From the NCBI RefSeq assembly GCF_009870125.1, contig NC_046679.1, positions 22,506,001 through 22,570,000 on the forward strand: DNA of 64,000 bases, read 5' to 3'. Positions within the stretch are counted from its first letter, which is position 1, and each line of letters begins with the position of its first letter. Under the pieces are notes generated by a model that ran no database searches, was not told the origin of the DNA, and saw only the letters and a list, made by a program, of their open reading frames with translations. A program made the translations under genes and the position numbers. Positions 38,097-49,740 of this stretch are shown in pieces. The DNA is from Drosophila pseudoobscura. Taxonomy: Eukaryota > Arthropoda > Insecta > Diptera > Drosophilidae.

Positions 38097-41000
38097 GTAA
38101 AGCAACGGTTAAATAATTGTGTGTGTGTGTGTGTGATGCAAGAAGTAAAAGGAAACTAATTACTGCGCTTGCAATTTTGAGAGCAAGCCGTCTGGGCTAA
38201 ATAAAACCTAAGCCGAGCCTCTCTCGCTCTCTCTCTCAGTGTGTTCCTCTCTCCCTTTTTCTAGGCGCTCTCTCTCTCTGTCTCTCGTGTGATTGTATTA
38301 GACGCGGCTTGCGGTTTTTTTGGCCGCCTCCCTTTGTTTGTGCAGGTTTTTTTTGGAATGGTTTGCTTTACCGTTGGAATGGTCCTCTCTAACCTCCTCT
38401 GAGCCCCTTGTTCTTGTGTTCCTTGGTTTCTGCATTTGCCTGACATTCACTTTTATAGGAGAAACAGTCAAACCTCTGTAAGAGGTACCCCCGAAATATT
38501 TTTACTTAAAGACATAGACATTCTTTGTCTCAAGAAATGCCACGCTAGCGAAGTTTCACTGTATTCTTAAGCACTTTTGCCTGCAGGTCATGACATTCAA
38601 AGCCAATCCTCGTCCATTCTTCTCTTGCTATTTTTTTTCTTTTATGAGCATGTAATATACGTTTTTTTCTGTGGTAATTTATTACAATGTGAGGCCAAAC
38701 AACGAAGCTCAAATAATAAGAAACAAAAAACAGCTGACCAGCACAAAAAACTTGGCCAACAATGACGAATACGAATACGATAAAAAAAAAATCAACCAAA
38801 GACCTACGCCTAATTTAAGGTCATCAGCACAATAAAACAACAGCAAAAACAATGGCAACAGAGGAAAAAGAAGAAGTAGCAAAAGGCAGTAACTATTACT
38901 AGAGATGGGCAAGATATGAAGACTGTCAACGTGACTAAATTTCGTGACTGTTTGGGGGGGAAGGCAAAGAAATTCTTTTGACTTCCAAAATACCGATGAA
39001 ATGCGGTGCTCCTCCGTTGTAAGTCTTCCACTTCGCTTCGGTTAAATTGTTCTCGTGTGGGCTCACGCTGCCATCTCTAATAATTACATACCCTCAAAGA
39101 AAAAAGTTCAACCGGCATCAAGTTTCACTGTCTGTCGCTGGTTTTCGTCTTCTTTCGGTGTCATTTCTGATTTTCTGATTTCGTCTATGGCCCTACGATG
39201 CCATTTGTGTGGAGAATTAAAAGGCAGCCAACGGTATTCCAAAAACAAAAAACAAAAAAAAGTAATCAGCGCCCCCATAAATATAGTTGGTTTTTGTTCC
39301 CCCTTCTTGTGGCTTTACGGCTTGACCTGCTAAGAGGGGCCATAAAAATTGAAAGGAAAACAAACAATTTGATGTGGTAGGTGGCAGAGGTGCAAGGGGG
39401 CCAAATGTTGCAAAATTTGAAATAATAATATCAAAATTCCCCCGAGAGAGGGACTTGCAGACTGTTTGGCGGCTGTTGTGCCAGTTTTTCGGTAAAGAGA
39501 TGTGCGATAATCTCTTTCTCTCTGCTCTCTCTGGCTCGATCGAGTGGTCTCTCTTGTTGTTTATGTTTTTATAAATAGCCGCCTCAAAAAAAAATGCGTA
39601 AAATGATCAGCAGAAAAACAAATTAAAATTAGATTTTTTAAAGTTCAAATTTGACATGCGTAAGACTTGGAAGAATACTAGAAATGGATCGTTAAAAGAT
39701 GGTTAAAAAGGGGTAGAAAAGCCTAAGGCTCAGAGGTTTAAGGTGTTCTAATTTTCTAAAAATTGATAAATATTTATTTCCACCATAATTTGTTTCTCTT
39801 TCTGCCCCCGAAATAAATACAAATATTCGTAGTATGAGACACTCCATCAACCATTTTGATAAGCATAATTAATGCGGCATTAACTTTTCAATGTTCACGG
39901 CACAAAATGTTGATATAATTTCCACTTGACAAATCCATTTATCATGGTGTCCCGGCATAAATAAATGTGCATAAATTTAAAGCCTCACGTGATAGTAAAA
40001 ATTATCAACAAATTTTCTATAGATTTCGTTGTATGTAGCATATATTTTTTTTATTTTTTTTTATTGATTCCTGGGGCGTGGGCCACGAAAAAGCGCAATC
40101 AATCGACCGACTATGCAAATCAATGAAAAAAAAAATACAAATAAAAGAAATACGGAAATGCAAAAATGTTGACAGCGTATCTACGCATAGCTGTTGCATC
40201 TGGTTTTGTATCTTATTGATTGTTCAGTCATTTCCATATACCCCTGCCCCCAAGCTGAGGCGATGAGGAAGTACGTGGCGGAGCCTCGGTCTCTGCCGCT
40301 GAATCATTTCTGTTGATTGCTGCCCAAAAGGAGGCTTGTCACAGGACAGGAGAATATTTACATATTTCTTTCTCAATAATTATTTTATATATATATTTTT
40401 TATGATGTGTTTTCGCCTTTTTATGTGTTTAATTTATGGGATATCTCGCAGTGTACTGGATTTTTACTCGTGGCCCAAACAAAGAGGGCTTACTGCCCGT
40501 TTTGTTTGCTTGAGTTGGCGTGAAAAAAATGTCATAATTACACAAACAAATACACAAGTCTATACATATGTTTAAGTACATCAACAATGAACAATAATAC
40601 ATATATTTACATACATATATGCCAGAAACATCACAGCACAAAAGCCACTTGAGATGTCTGTCTGAGTGTTGAACAAAAGTACTCTTCATTCTTCATTTAT
40701 TTATAAACTTATTTGATTTATTGTCGCTGATCGCTCAGCAATCGATGAATCGTGAAGAGCAGCCATAAAAATGTTTATTAAAGTGTGCCAAAAAGTGAAA
40801 TAATTCCAAATGCAGCTGCCAAAAATCCCCAATGCTCAATAAATTTTCTATATATATTTTCGAGCGATTTTTCCACCAATTAATAATCTACGCCTTGGAT
40901 TTTTGAAATATTTATCAAATAAATGAAATAATCATACTAATTTCTTGTCCCAAGGATTACGGAAAACTTGTTTTGTGGAAAGGCAGAAAATTGATGCAAA

Positions 41001-41356
41001 TTATTAGTATTTATGGAATTTTCAGAGTGCAGATCGGATCAATATTAAACCCGTCGTGTTGGCTATTTGAACACCTGGTCTACGAACCCTATTAATGCTA
41101 GGAGCATTGCGCTTTTTCTCTAGGAAAATGAGAACATTTTCTCTATAAATAAAATAATTAAAACCGGATCAAAATGCTTTCAATAAGAATCAATAAACTG
41201 TAACTATAACTGATTTGCATATCCGTATTAATCGCCAGAGACTTCCTCTATGGCACGCAACATCAATCATAGATTTATGATCACAGCTTATATGATCTCT
41301 AAAGCTGGTTCTCTAAATTAGATCTCGTGGATTGTTTCCTCCTGTGACTTCCACAC

Positions 41357-41402
41357 CTCTCCTCCTCCTCCTCCGCCTCCTCCTCCTCCTCCTGCTGCTG
41401 TT
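41357..41402. repeat. CCT/CTG trinucleotide repeat
   Basis: Runs of CCT interrupted by CCG, ending in CTGCTGCTG. The Leu-rich frame over it is an artefact of the repeat. Confidence 0.85.
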
Positions 41403-43023
41403 GTCATTAATCAACGTTCATAACCGATTCAAATCATCGGCTACTCGTAAATGTTGCCTATTGGAAGTGCCTGCTGTTTCCGTTTTGCATATTGATTGCC
41501 CACCCAGCCCCCATGCCACTTGACGGTGGAGCCTCCCCGAGAACTCTATGGAGCGGCGGCGGCAGGGGCCCACCCATGTGATTTGGTTCCGTCTTTGGTT
41601 TTTGCTTTCGAGGCACTTGTAATTTATATTTATTTATTGTTTTTTCTAAAGCTATTCTCATTCACACATTGCGGAACCACAGAGTTGACGATTGATTGGG
41701 TTTGATTGAACGACACAGGCGGTGGCAGAGGCAGAGCCAGAGCCAGGCGTCACATGAACATGTGCGTGTAGTTATGTGAGAGAGTGTAGCCGGTAGATCG
41801 GAGGCGGTACATTCCGAACTGGTTTTTTGATGTCAAACAAAAGGCATAGCGAAAAAACCAAACAACTTCCGCCATTCCGTACCCGTAAGAAATGTTTGTT
41901 TCTACTTACAAATACGAGTATCCTCCACAGAGACCAGAGATCTGTGAGATCTGTGAGAACCGTAGAAACCACAGAACGACTTTAATTGTTCGTTCGAATG
42001 AGCGGACGCGAGAAAAAGATACAAAGAAATATAAGAAAACAATCTTCAATGATCTCCGACTATTGGATGCTCCGTTTTTGGGTCTCAAAGAAGGGTAGAG
42101 CTCCAAGAACCATCTTTAATAGCTTCAGATATGTACCCTTTATTTGTATGTACGAGAAGAAGTACCCCAAGTGGGGTAGAGATGGCTCTCTCGCCTGTCG
42201 ATCCTCCTTCTGCATAGAGATCTGCATAGAACATGGTGTAAGCAATATACCCCTTAACAGGGGATACGATACATGAACCAACAACAACAGATATCGATAT
42301 CCACATCCCCCAACCGTCAGCATTGTTTTGAGGTTCACAGACAAACAGAAATCGACTCAAGTGTCACGGTTATGGATTATGTCACTTCGCTCTCTGGTAA
42401 CCATTCTTCCCCCCTCCTTTTCGGCCACCCCCAGCCGTCACTCTGTCAATCCCTCCTCACATTTTGTCACTCTATCAATCCCTCCACTCGTTTGTCGTTC
42501 AATCTGTCGTCAGCGGCTTTCGGGTATCATGTGTTTTTGATTCTAGAGCGGGATTTCCATCGCCATTTGCTAAGACCCAGAACATCGGGTTACAAAAGGG
42601 TGTGACCTTCGTAGACGTATCATTTGGCCTTCAGTGTTAAAGGGAAATGTATTTCATGGCAAATTACACTTTAAAAAGGGTTTAAAACTTTGTTTTTTCT
42701 TCTCTGATTAGTTTTCGATAATGATTCTTTGCAATCGATAAGCTTCGATAAGCAGATCGCACTGAAATCCATACCAATTTACAGCTAAACTTCTCCCCCG
42801 CGCACTGCAATGAAAAATATCTGGAATACTGGAATTTTTGATATTTTATACAACAGCAGCAGCTGCCTTTTCGATGACAATCGAATGGATTTTCTGAATT
42901 GTTAGCCAAGAACTTGTTTGGGTTTGTTTTGCTTTTTGTGGGGCTCATTTTTGGGTGCGGAATGTAGGGTATCTCTTACCTGAATTTCTGGGAACTCCTA
43001 TCTCTAGGGTTGGCCTTTCTTTC

Positions 43024-46000
43024 GTATCTAATAGATACAGAGATACTTGCTAGTGAAAGATTCCGTCGAAAGGGGAAACATTTGAGGAGGGAAGTAAATT
43101 AAAATGAAAGATCTATTGGAAGGCATGTAACGCCTCTTTCTATGGCGTCTATCCAGGAAACCCCCGAGAGCCCCACCCCACCCTCAACTTTTCTCACCTC
43201 TGAACACTCCCACGACCCGAGACCCGAGACCCGAGACCCAGGCACCAAAGCCCCAGAGCCCCGCCCGAGCCTCGTGTGCAGCAGGCGCTGTCCGTTGAGG
43301 TGTAAACAGGTTAGTTAATGATCGAATGAGCAAACACGACCTGAGCAATGCGAGCACGCTGAGCACAAAGTATCGGCCGGGTCTATTAATAAAGCCAAAA
43401 GCCAAAGCCGTCATGTGGAACTTGGCCTAAACAGGCGTCCGACCAGGCGAACAGGCAACCCGACAGCCCGGCAACCAGGCGGCAGTCTGAAAGCTGATGC
43501 AATTGTTGATGCGGATACCGAAAAGGGAAATGCGAGCTGCTAGCCCAACAAACAAAACAGAAGTATCTAGTATCTTGCAGATACTACAGACTGCAGCAAC
43601 AACAGTAGAAAATGTCAGCTGCCCGCCTGTCGACCACTTGACACTTTGGCTAATGACAACGCCCGCTGCAAAAACGGTAGCACTGTACGGCACACATGTA
43701 GATACATTTGTATCTTTACAGTTCAACGACTCGAAATAAACGACCAGTTTTTTCGGTTTTCATTGCGGGTTTTGCGACCACAAAACAGAGCATAAATCCA
43801 ATCAATTTTCGGGTTAATTTTGTCTGACAGTTGACAACTCTAGAGCGTATCTTCGGGGAGTTGACAGCCCTACGGCGCCATGGAGATCGAAAATTGATGC
43901 CTAAAAGACGCTCATTAGCCAATTGTCTGTTCAGCCGGTTTTTGAGGCAGCATCTCGACAAAAAAAGATAATGTGTGCATTTTGAGATACTTTTGTCATC
44001 TAGTTCTCGTTGGTTGCCACCTAATGTTGCACATAACTTCAGCATAACGTCAGACACAGATCGCTTACACAGGCACTGCACCCACGCGATGTTTTCGATC
44101 CGCCAATTGTCGGGTATCGTGTCGCTTTTGTGTGCAGATACATATGTATCTTTTTGCTGTATCCATTGTTGAGGCGGGCTGGCCGCCTGTCTGAGTGGCT
44201 CCTCGGTTATTTATATCCATGTTTTCTGTTGCATGTTCGTCTCTGCTTCTGCTTCTGCTCCGCCTGTTCGCATTTCATTTCGTTTGGCCCCATAACGTGT
44301 GCACCTACTGCATGCCACTGTGTGCGTATCTGGCAGATACATGTGTACAGTTTTGTTAGCTTCTTTCGAAAAACGAAAGTGCAATTTTATCGCCGATCTG
44401 CTGCCTGCACTCTGGACGAAAGTTTAGGCTTAAATTTCGTTAATTGCTTGGCTTTATAGACCACTTTAGGTGCTCGATGAGGGAGTCAATCGATTCTTTG
44501 TCTCCCACAGTCGAACATCGAGCCACAAAACCCCTCCTCGTATCAGCATAGGATTTCTTCCCGGGATCGTAAACCTTAAGCCAAAAGATTAACTACTTCA
44601 CGTGGGCCATAAATCAAAAATCCATCGACAGCTTAACTGTCGCTCGCTTGAAGGCCGCACAACATGTAGAATTCCGCTGCAATCATCATGATTGTTCCCT
44701 CCATTGATTGTTCTGCTTCCTTTCTGCCCTTCCTTTTGCTTATTTTTAATCGGAATGTGGAAAATTTTTCCCATTTAATGAACGATGACCATCGTTCCCC
44801 CGTCCAAGCAGTCCACAAGTTTATCAGTGATTTTTTTCAATGGACCTTGCAATAAATTGCAAATTGTACAAGTCAGAGATTCTGTGACTCCAGTCCCTCC
44901 AGTGGATCATAATAATGATGCTTTGAGGCCCATTATTTGTGGATCTCCATAGAATAGAACATGGGGAAGGATGGAGATACAGAAGCTAAGCCAAAGCAAA
45001 GCGAAGCGAGTATCTTTCAGCAAGTTTATTGTATTGTAGGGCTTTCTTTTTAGTATTTTCTGGTATTTTTATTATTTTTTGGAATTTTCTTTAAGATAAA
45101 ACCATTTTCCGTCTCCGAAAAAGGAGAAAATTCAATAAAGTATTGATAGATCTGTAGATATGGCACTCATATTTGGAAGATCTAAGTATGGATCTATTGT
45201 AAAACTATCTAGAAATGTTCAGAATAGTTGAATATTTACTAAACCCGCAGAAGTCATGGGAAAGAAACCAACATTTGCTAGAAATTCGACTAAAATACTC
45301 CCTTTTCTGAGGGTTTTAATCATTTCAGATACTAATTCTTTCTGGTATCCATCCTTCTACGCATCTACATATTTCTTCCCAGTAAAGGGAAGCCCTAGGG
45401 TATCTTCACGTCGAACTTCTGCGACTCCCTCTAGCATTTGAGATCTCATTAGCTTCGGTTGCCATTTCGAGGCAACAGATACGAGTACCCCCTTCAAAGA
45501 TGTATTTATAAGCCACACAGAAATGCCCTCCTCCTCCTTCTCCTCCACTCCCTGGAAGAAACATCGAACGACAGCTCTCGTGCGGACTGGCACTGCGATT
45601 GCGTCCTTATCAGCCCCACTATGGCTTATCACGTGCTGTAGTTTTCCATTCTTGTGGAGTTTTGCATTGGAAAATTTTCCATTTTCCATACATTTTCCAT
45701 GGGAAATGGAATCAGATCGAAGCACAAAAGAGAAAGATGAATAACCTCCGGAACGCACAGAAATAGTGGGCCAAAGAGTCGAATGTTTGTTTTTATTCGC
45801 TTGAAATGCCATGACATTGACACAGTAAGGAGGCCGCCCCGAAATCGAGACTTTTATTCATTTATGCGGCGGGACGTTGCACAATTGATCGACCGACGAC
45901 CCCATAAATATGCGGACTCTGTGAATGGCTTATAAATAATGGCTGAGATGGCTAAGACGGCTAAGAGCTACCCCCCAGACCGTCTGGACTGCGTGAAGCG

Positions 46001-46685
46001 TGAACTTTGATCATTTCTACTGCACTCCATCGTTCCGTTCCGTTCCGGCTTGCAGTGTAAACACCTTGGAGCGACCACAGCACGACCGGAGCACGACCGG
46101 TTGTGGTCGTTAGCTTTTTTCAACTTTCAAGGTTACCTTTTTTGTTGGAATACCGTCGTAGCATATGCTCAAATTGCTGGCTTCCTATATGGTTGGATGG
46201 ATGGATGGATGCAGATCCAGGGCCCCTCCCTGGAAGTGCCTTCGGTGTGCGGTTTTTCGAGTGTTTTGTCGCTTCTCCAAAGATAATACCAGGGACATGC
46301 GCTTGTAAGACCTCCCACTTATGTGCTTTTAAGTGGGGATCGGATCTAATCATCGGAGCTACGGGCAATACTTGAGCCATGGACAAGCCCCACAAACAAG
46401 TCCCACACAAAACTTGGCACGAGAGACGTCAGACGTCGGTTGTCGTGTGGGGTCTAATGACCTAAGCCGACAATTAGCCGCCTTTCTCCCCCCTCGAATC
46501 CCTTGCGAGATTAACTACAATTTAGATGCGCTCACTAAGATCTCTGGTAAACGTGGGACCCGGCAGAAGTTCAGGAAAATGCTGGACCCTTTAGGTACCC
46601 TTAACGATAGATCGTTTCGTGTCTCTACAGAAGTAAAATATCTCAAACATCAAAAGACAAGTGCCATTCAAGTATCTAGATACTT
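43024..46685. repeat. Cluster of six GTATCT/AGATAC inverted repeats
   Basis: Perfect 6-bp or longer arms occur at 43,024-43,038 (spacer AAT), 43,569-43,585 (TGC), 43,700-43,715 (ATTT), 44,136-44,151 (ATAT), 44,326-44,340 (GGC) and 46,670-46,685 (no spacer, AAGTATCTAGATACTT). Each was read base by base. Confidence 0.85.
43214..43239. repeat. GACCCGA tandem repeat
   Basis: Nearly four 7-bp units in a row, ending in GAGACCCAG. Confidence 0.85.
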
Positions 46686-46911
46686 TTTAGTTGCCCGACA
46701 AACCTCTTGGCAAAGCCTCTTATACCCTCCGTCTTCAAGGGTACCATAATTGGCCGGAATCTCAATCAAAAGATCTCCCGAGCAAAACGTGGGAATTGAA
46801 AATTTATACACACGACTGTGGCGTGCCGTCCCGTGAGGTGGCGTTTGATCTGGCGTTAAATTGTGGCATCTGACAACTGTTTAGCGATGTATCTGTATCT
46901 TGCTATCTCTC

Positions 46912-46938
<27 letters not shown>
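46912..46938. repeat. TG dinucleotide microsatellite
   Basis: About 13 TG units in intron-like DNA. Other TG/GT runs lie near 14,838, 18,600 and 38,117. Confidence 0.9.
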
Positions 46939-46942
<4 letters not shown>

Positions 46943-47165
46943 ATACGCCCCTTAAATCACTTGTCGCTTTCGTATCCATTGTTCGCCGGTTTTCGTGTAA
47001 GCCAAGTTCTAGGGCGGGAAACACTTTCGGTTTCGCAGCCAAGTCCGCGATTCTCAGTCGTCGTCATCGTCATCGTCATCGCCATCGTATAATCATCATC
47101 CCCGTAGCATTTGTTGTTCATTGAATCTTTCGTGCTGGTTTCTGTAATAAGCCATGGCTCCAGCG

Positions 47166-47190
47166 CCCTGCCCTGCCCTGCCCTGCCCTG
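47166..47190. repeat. CCCTG pentanucleotide repeat, five units
   Basis: Five perfect CCCTG units in a non-coding, GC-rich patch, followed by CGCTG. Confidence 0.9.
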
Positions 47191-48762
47191 CGCTGCCCCT
47201 CTGTTGCCGCGCCTCACGCCGATTGTTGTCGTAGGTTGTGTTTTGTATCTCTGTATCTCCCTATTGTTATAGACCCCGCAAAAAGCGACGACTCATGTGA
47301 GTGCCAGTACGACTATGATGTCATGAAGTTTTTCATTTAATTTGCATTATTAAGTTTTTAACTTTTTTGCCGGGGCTGTGGCTGTGGCATTCCTCTGCCC
47401 CCTCCCCCCGGCTAATGGAGTGGCTAATATACGATTATTTTAAGCGTAATATTGTGTAACATTTAGTTGGGGGATAAAAGTGAGAGGGCTGTGGGCTACA
47501 ATGAGTCTAGTTTTTTGAAGCTCTACGAACCAGGGAACTCGTAAACCGTTTGGAAGAGTTCTTTATAGGTTTTAATAGTCCCTTTTAAGACTTTACCTAG
47601 ATTTCTATTCCAATAAGGTTAATGGACCACATAGGCACTTAATTCAGTTATAGAACGCCTAGAAACCAAGTTTCGAATGGTCTTTTAGCCTCTTAATTTC
47701 GTTTATATTTTGGACGAGTTTCTTCAGAGTTCTACCCAAGATCTGTCCTAAATTGCTAAAATTTTGATGTAAATTGTTTTTTAGATCATCAAGAAATGCT
47801 TTTTCAAGGTTCTTTTGGAATGATGGACAGGTACAAATCTGCTGGATTGGCTAAAAAGCCTTTTGTATAGGTTTTGGAAGTGTTTTGGTTAGTTTTTGCA
47901 AGCTCCGCTCAGGATCCCACCTTAATTTCGTTTCCACTGAAGTTTACGGTCTTCATAGGAATCTTTTTCTTCTTTAGATCCCCTGAAGATCATTCAGGGA
48001 TGCGAGCCACCTTCAGAGTACTCATGGTACTCTGTATTCTAGTGTTCCCAAAAAGATGGGAGTTTTGAGCTGGATATTTTGATTCTTTTATAATGATCTT
48101 GATATTCCGCTTCTATATACGTCTTACCATAGTTGTAGAGATCATTTGTTGGTTGATATAGGCACCTTTTATCTATTGAAAGGTAGCCTTTAACTATTCC
48201 AAGATCTCTTAGATCACTTCCCTCCAAAGTTGAACCAAAAGTTCTTCTTTCAAGTTGAAATCACTTGATTCTTTCGATCAGTAGAAGTATCTATGGATCG
48301 CAGTCTGAAGATTTGACTTTATCTACGACAATCCCATAATGAACCTCAGCTCTGATTCCCTCCGCCTCTGTTTACCCCTTCTGTGGCCCCCCGTCCCTCT
48401 TGTGACCCCCCTTCTGCCCGACTCCCTCCACCTCTGATCCCCGAGGCAAGCCCCATTTGATGGATAGACACTCGTGCGCCATCGTTGCACTTATGAGTAG
48501 ATATTCCAAGGGAGACATGGCTGAGCGGGGGCTGGCTTTTGTTGTCAACGCCCCGACAATGACAACAACAGCAACGACAGTCGTTACAGTCGTTGCAGTC
48601 GTTCCAGTCGACCGACAACGGCCTGCTAATTACCACGCTAATGTTCGGTTCAATGGAGTTCATTGAAAGTAAAAGTTTTGCAACCACAGAAACAAAGACA
48701 GAGAGAGAGAGCCAGAGAGAGAGAGAGGTGCAACAATTGGAGCGCAGCAATTAGCAGGGAGA

Positions 48763-48780
48763 TATCGATAACTATCGATA
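48763..48780. promoter_or_regulatory. Paired DRE sites upstream of alternative coding block 2
   Basis: Two perfect TATCGATA elements, at 48,763-48,770 and 48,773-48,780, lie 120-137 bp upstream of the ATG at 48,900 and follow a GAGA tract (about 48,700-48,727). This suggests a local promoter. An in-frame stop at 48,783-48,785 and the Kozak-like CAACATG at 48,897 support translation starting at 48,900. An alternative is splicing of a distal leader to CTTGCAG at 48,809, though that acceptor lacks a pyrimidine tract. Confidence 0.5.
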
Positions 48781-48899
48781 ATTAATCGAAACATAAACAA
48801 TACTTGCAGCGCATAACGGTAAAACCTCCCTCCCACCCCATTAAGCGAGTGCAACCAGATTCGATAGACGATACCCGCCCGATATCCGATAGCCACAAC

Positions 48900-49160
48900 A
48901 TGAGCATCATCGATAACGGAAAGTATCGCCTGCGCAAAGACTGGGCCAGCGCCTCGATACCATCGCTGGTGAACATCGACGAGCACGAAGGCGATGCCGC
49001 CGATGAGAGCAGCCTCAACATCACAGCCCCACTGCCACCCCAGAAGCCACCGCGACGCAGCTCCCTGGCCCTGGGCCTCTTCTCGGGCCTCAAGTCGGAC
49101 AAAAGCCAAAAGAGACGCAGCTCCATAGCGGTCTCCTTTCTACGTCGCGACAGCAGCAAG
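48900..49160 (+). CDS. Large unidentified gene, alternative N-terminal block 2, exon 1
   Basis: The frame from the ATG at 48,900 codes for 87 residues and ends at AGCAAG|GTGAGA, phase 0. It starts MSIIDNGKYRLRKDWASASI. A Pro/Arg/Ser stretch carries two RRSS sites (52-55 and 72-75), each followed by hydrophobic residues (LALGLF; IAVSFL). The frame is also open upstream to 48,786, so a spliced upstream coding start remains possible. GC-rich codon thirds contrast with the flanking intron. No domain is recognised; the composition suggests a disordered, phosphorylated N-terminus. Confidence 0.82.
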
Positions 49161-49234
49161 GTGAGAATCCCTAGCTCTACGATCTGTGATCTTCAGCACC
49201 CATAGTCTCTGTTTTCTTCATTTCTCCTCTGCAG

Positions 49235-49740
49235 AACTCCACCAAAGACTCGTATGAATCGGCTGTGCGCAGCGAGAAGAGCGACGGCAGTGGCACGCCC
49301 ACCAACAGTCCCGAGATCCCGATCTACAGCTCGGAGGAGAACATACGCGCCAGCTCCCCGAACGAGCCCGGCAAACAGACATACTTCGAGGATGGCAGCC
49401 AGACGCCCCGTCCGGTGCTGCAGGGCCTGAACTCCTCCTATGAGGCGGCGCCGCAGCGCCGTCGGCGCAGCTCCCTGCAGACGAAGCTCGACCGCCATCG
49501 GCGCAAGAAGATGGAGTACATCAATCAGCGGAGCCTCGACTCCACGGCGGGCATGACCTACAGCGAGTCCCACAGCGACCTCACGAACGACGTCAGTGCT
49601 GGCCGGCAGGCCGATGACGAGGACGAGAACGAGAACGAGGACGATGACATCATCGATCCCCGCGAGCACGGGGAGTACTTTCCGCGCGAGAAGCGCCACT
49701 CCTGGTGGAATATATTTGTGCCAGATAATTTCAAAAACAG
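49235..49740 (+). CDS. Large unidentified gene, alternative N-terminal block 2, exon 2
   Basis: The exon begins after TTTCTCCTCTGCAG (49,234) and continues in phase 0 from the previous exon. It holds 168 codons plus two bases and ends AACAG|GTTCGT at 49,740, phase 2. Features include RRRRSSLQTKLDRHRRKKME (residues 162-181 from the ATG at 48,900), an acidic run from about residue 214 (DDEDENENEDDD) and a final HSWWNIFVPDNFKN. The Trp-containing motif is the most conserved-looking part. The donor is weak. Reading on gives 25 more residues before TAA 49,814-49,816, so an intron-retained short form is possible. Splicing to 60,425 gives AGG (Arg) then SRRASQ. Confidence 0.88.

Larger units (their letters stand above)
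38097..48740 (+). other. Intron-like region upstream of alternative coding block 2
   Basis: About 10.6 kb without a credible exon. It contains microsatellites (TG at about 38,117-38,133 and 46,912-46,938; CCT at 41,357-41,402; CCCTG x5 at 47,166-47,190), a GACCCGA tandem repeat (43,214-43,239) and, between 43,024 and 46,685, six inverted repeats of GTATCT. A hairpin-capable block is at 46,072-46,109. Confidence 0.5.
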
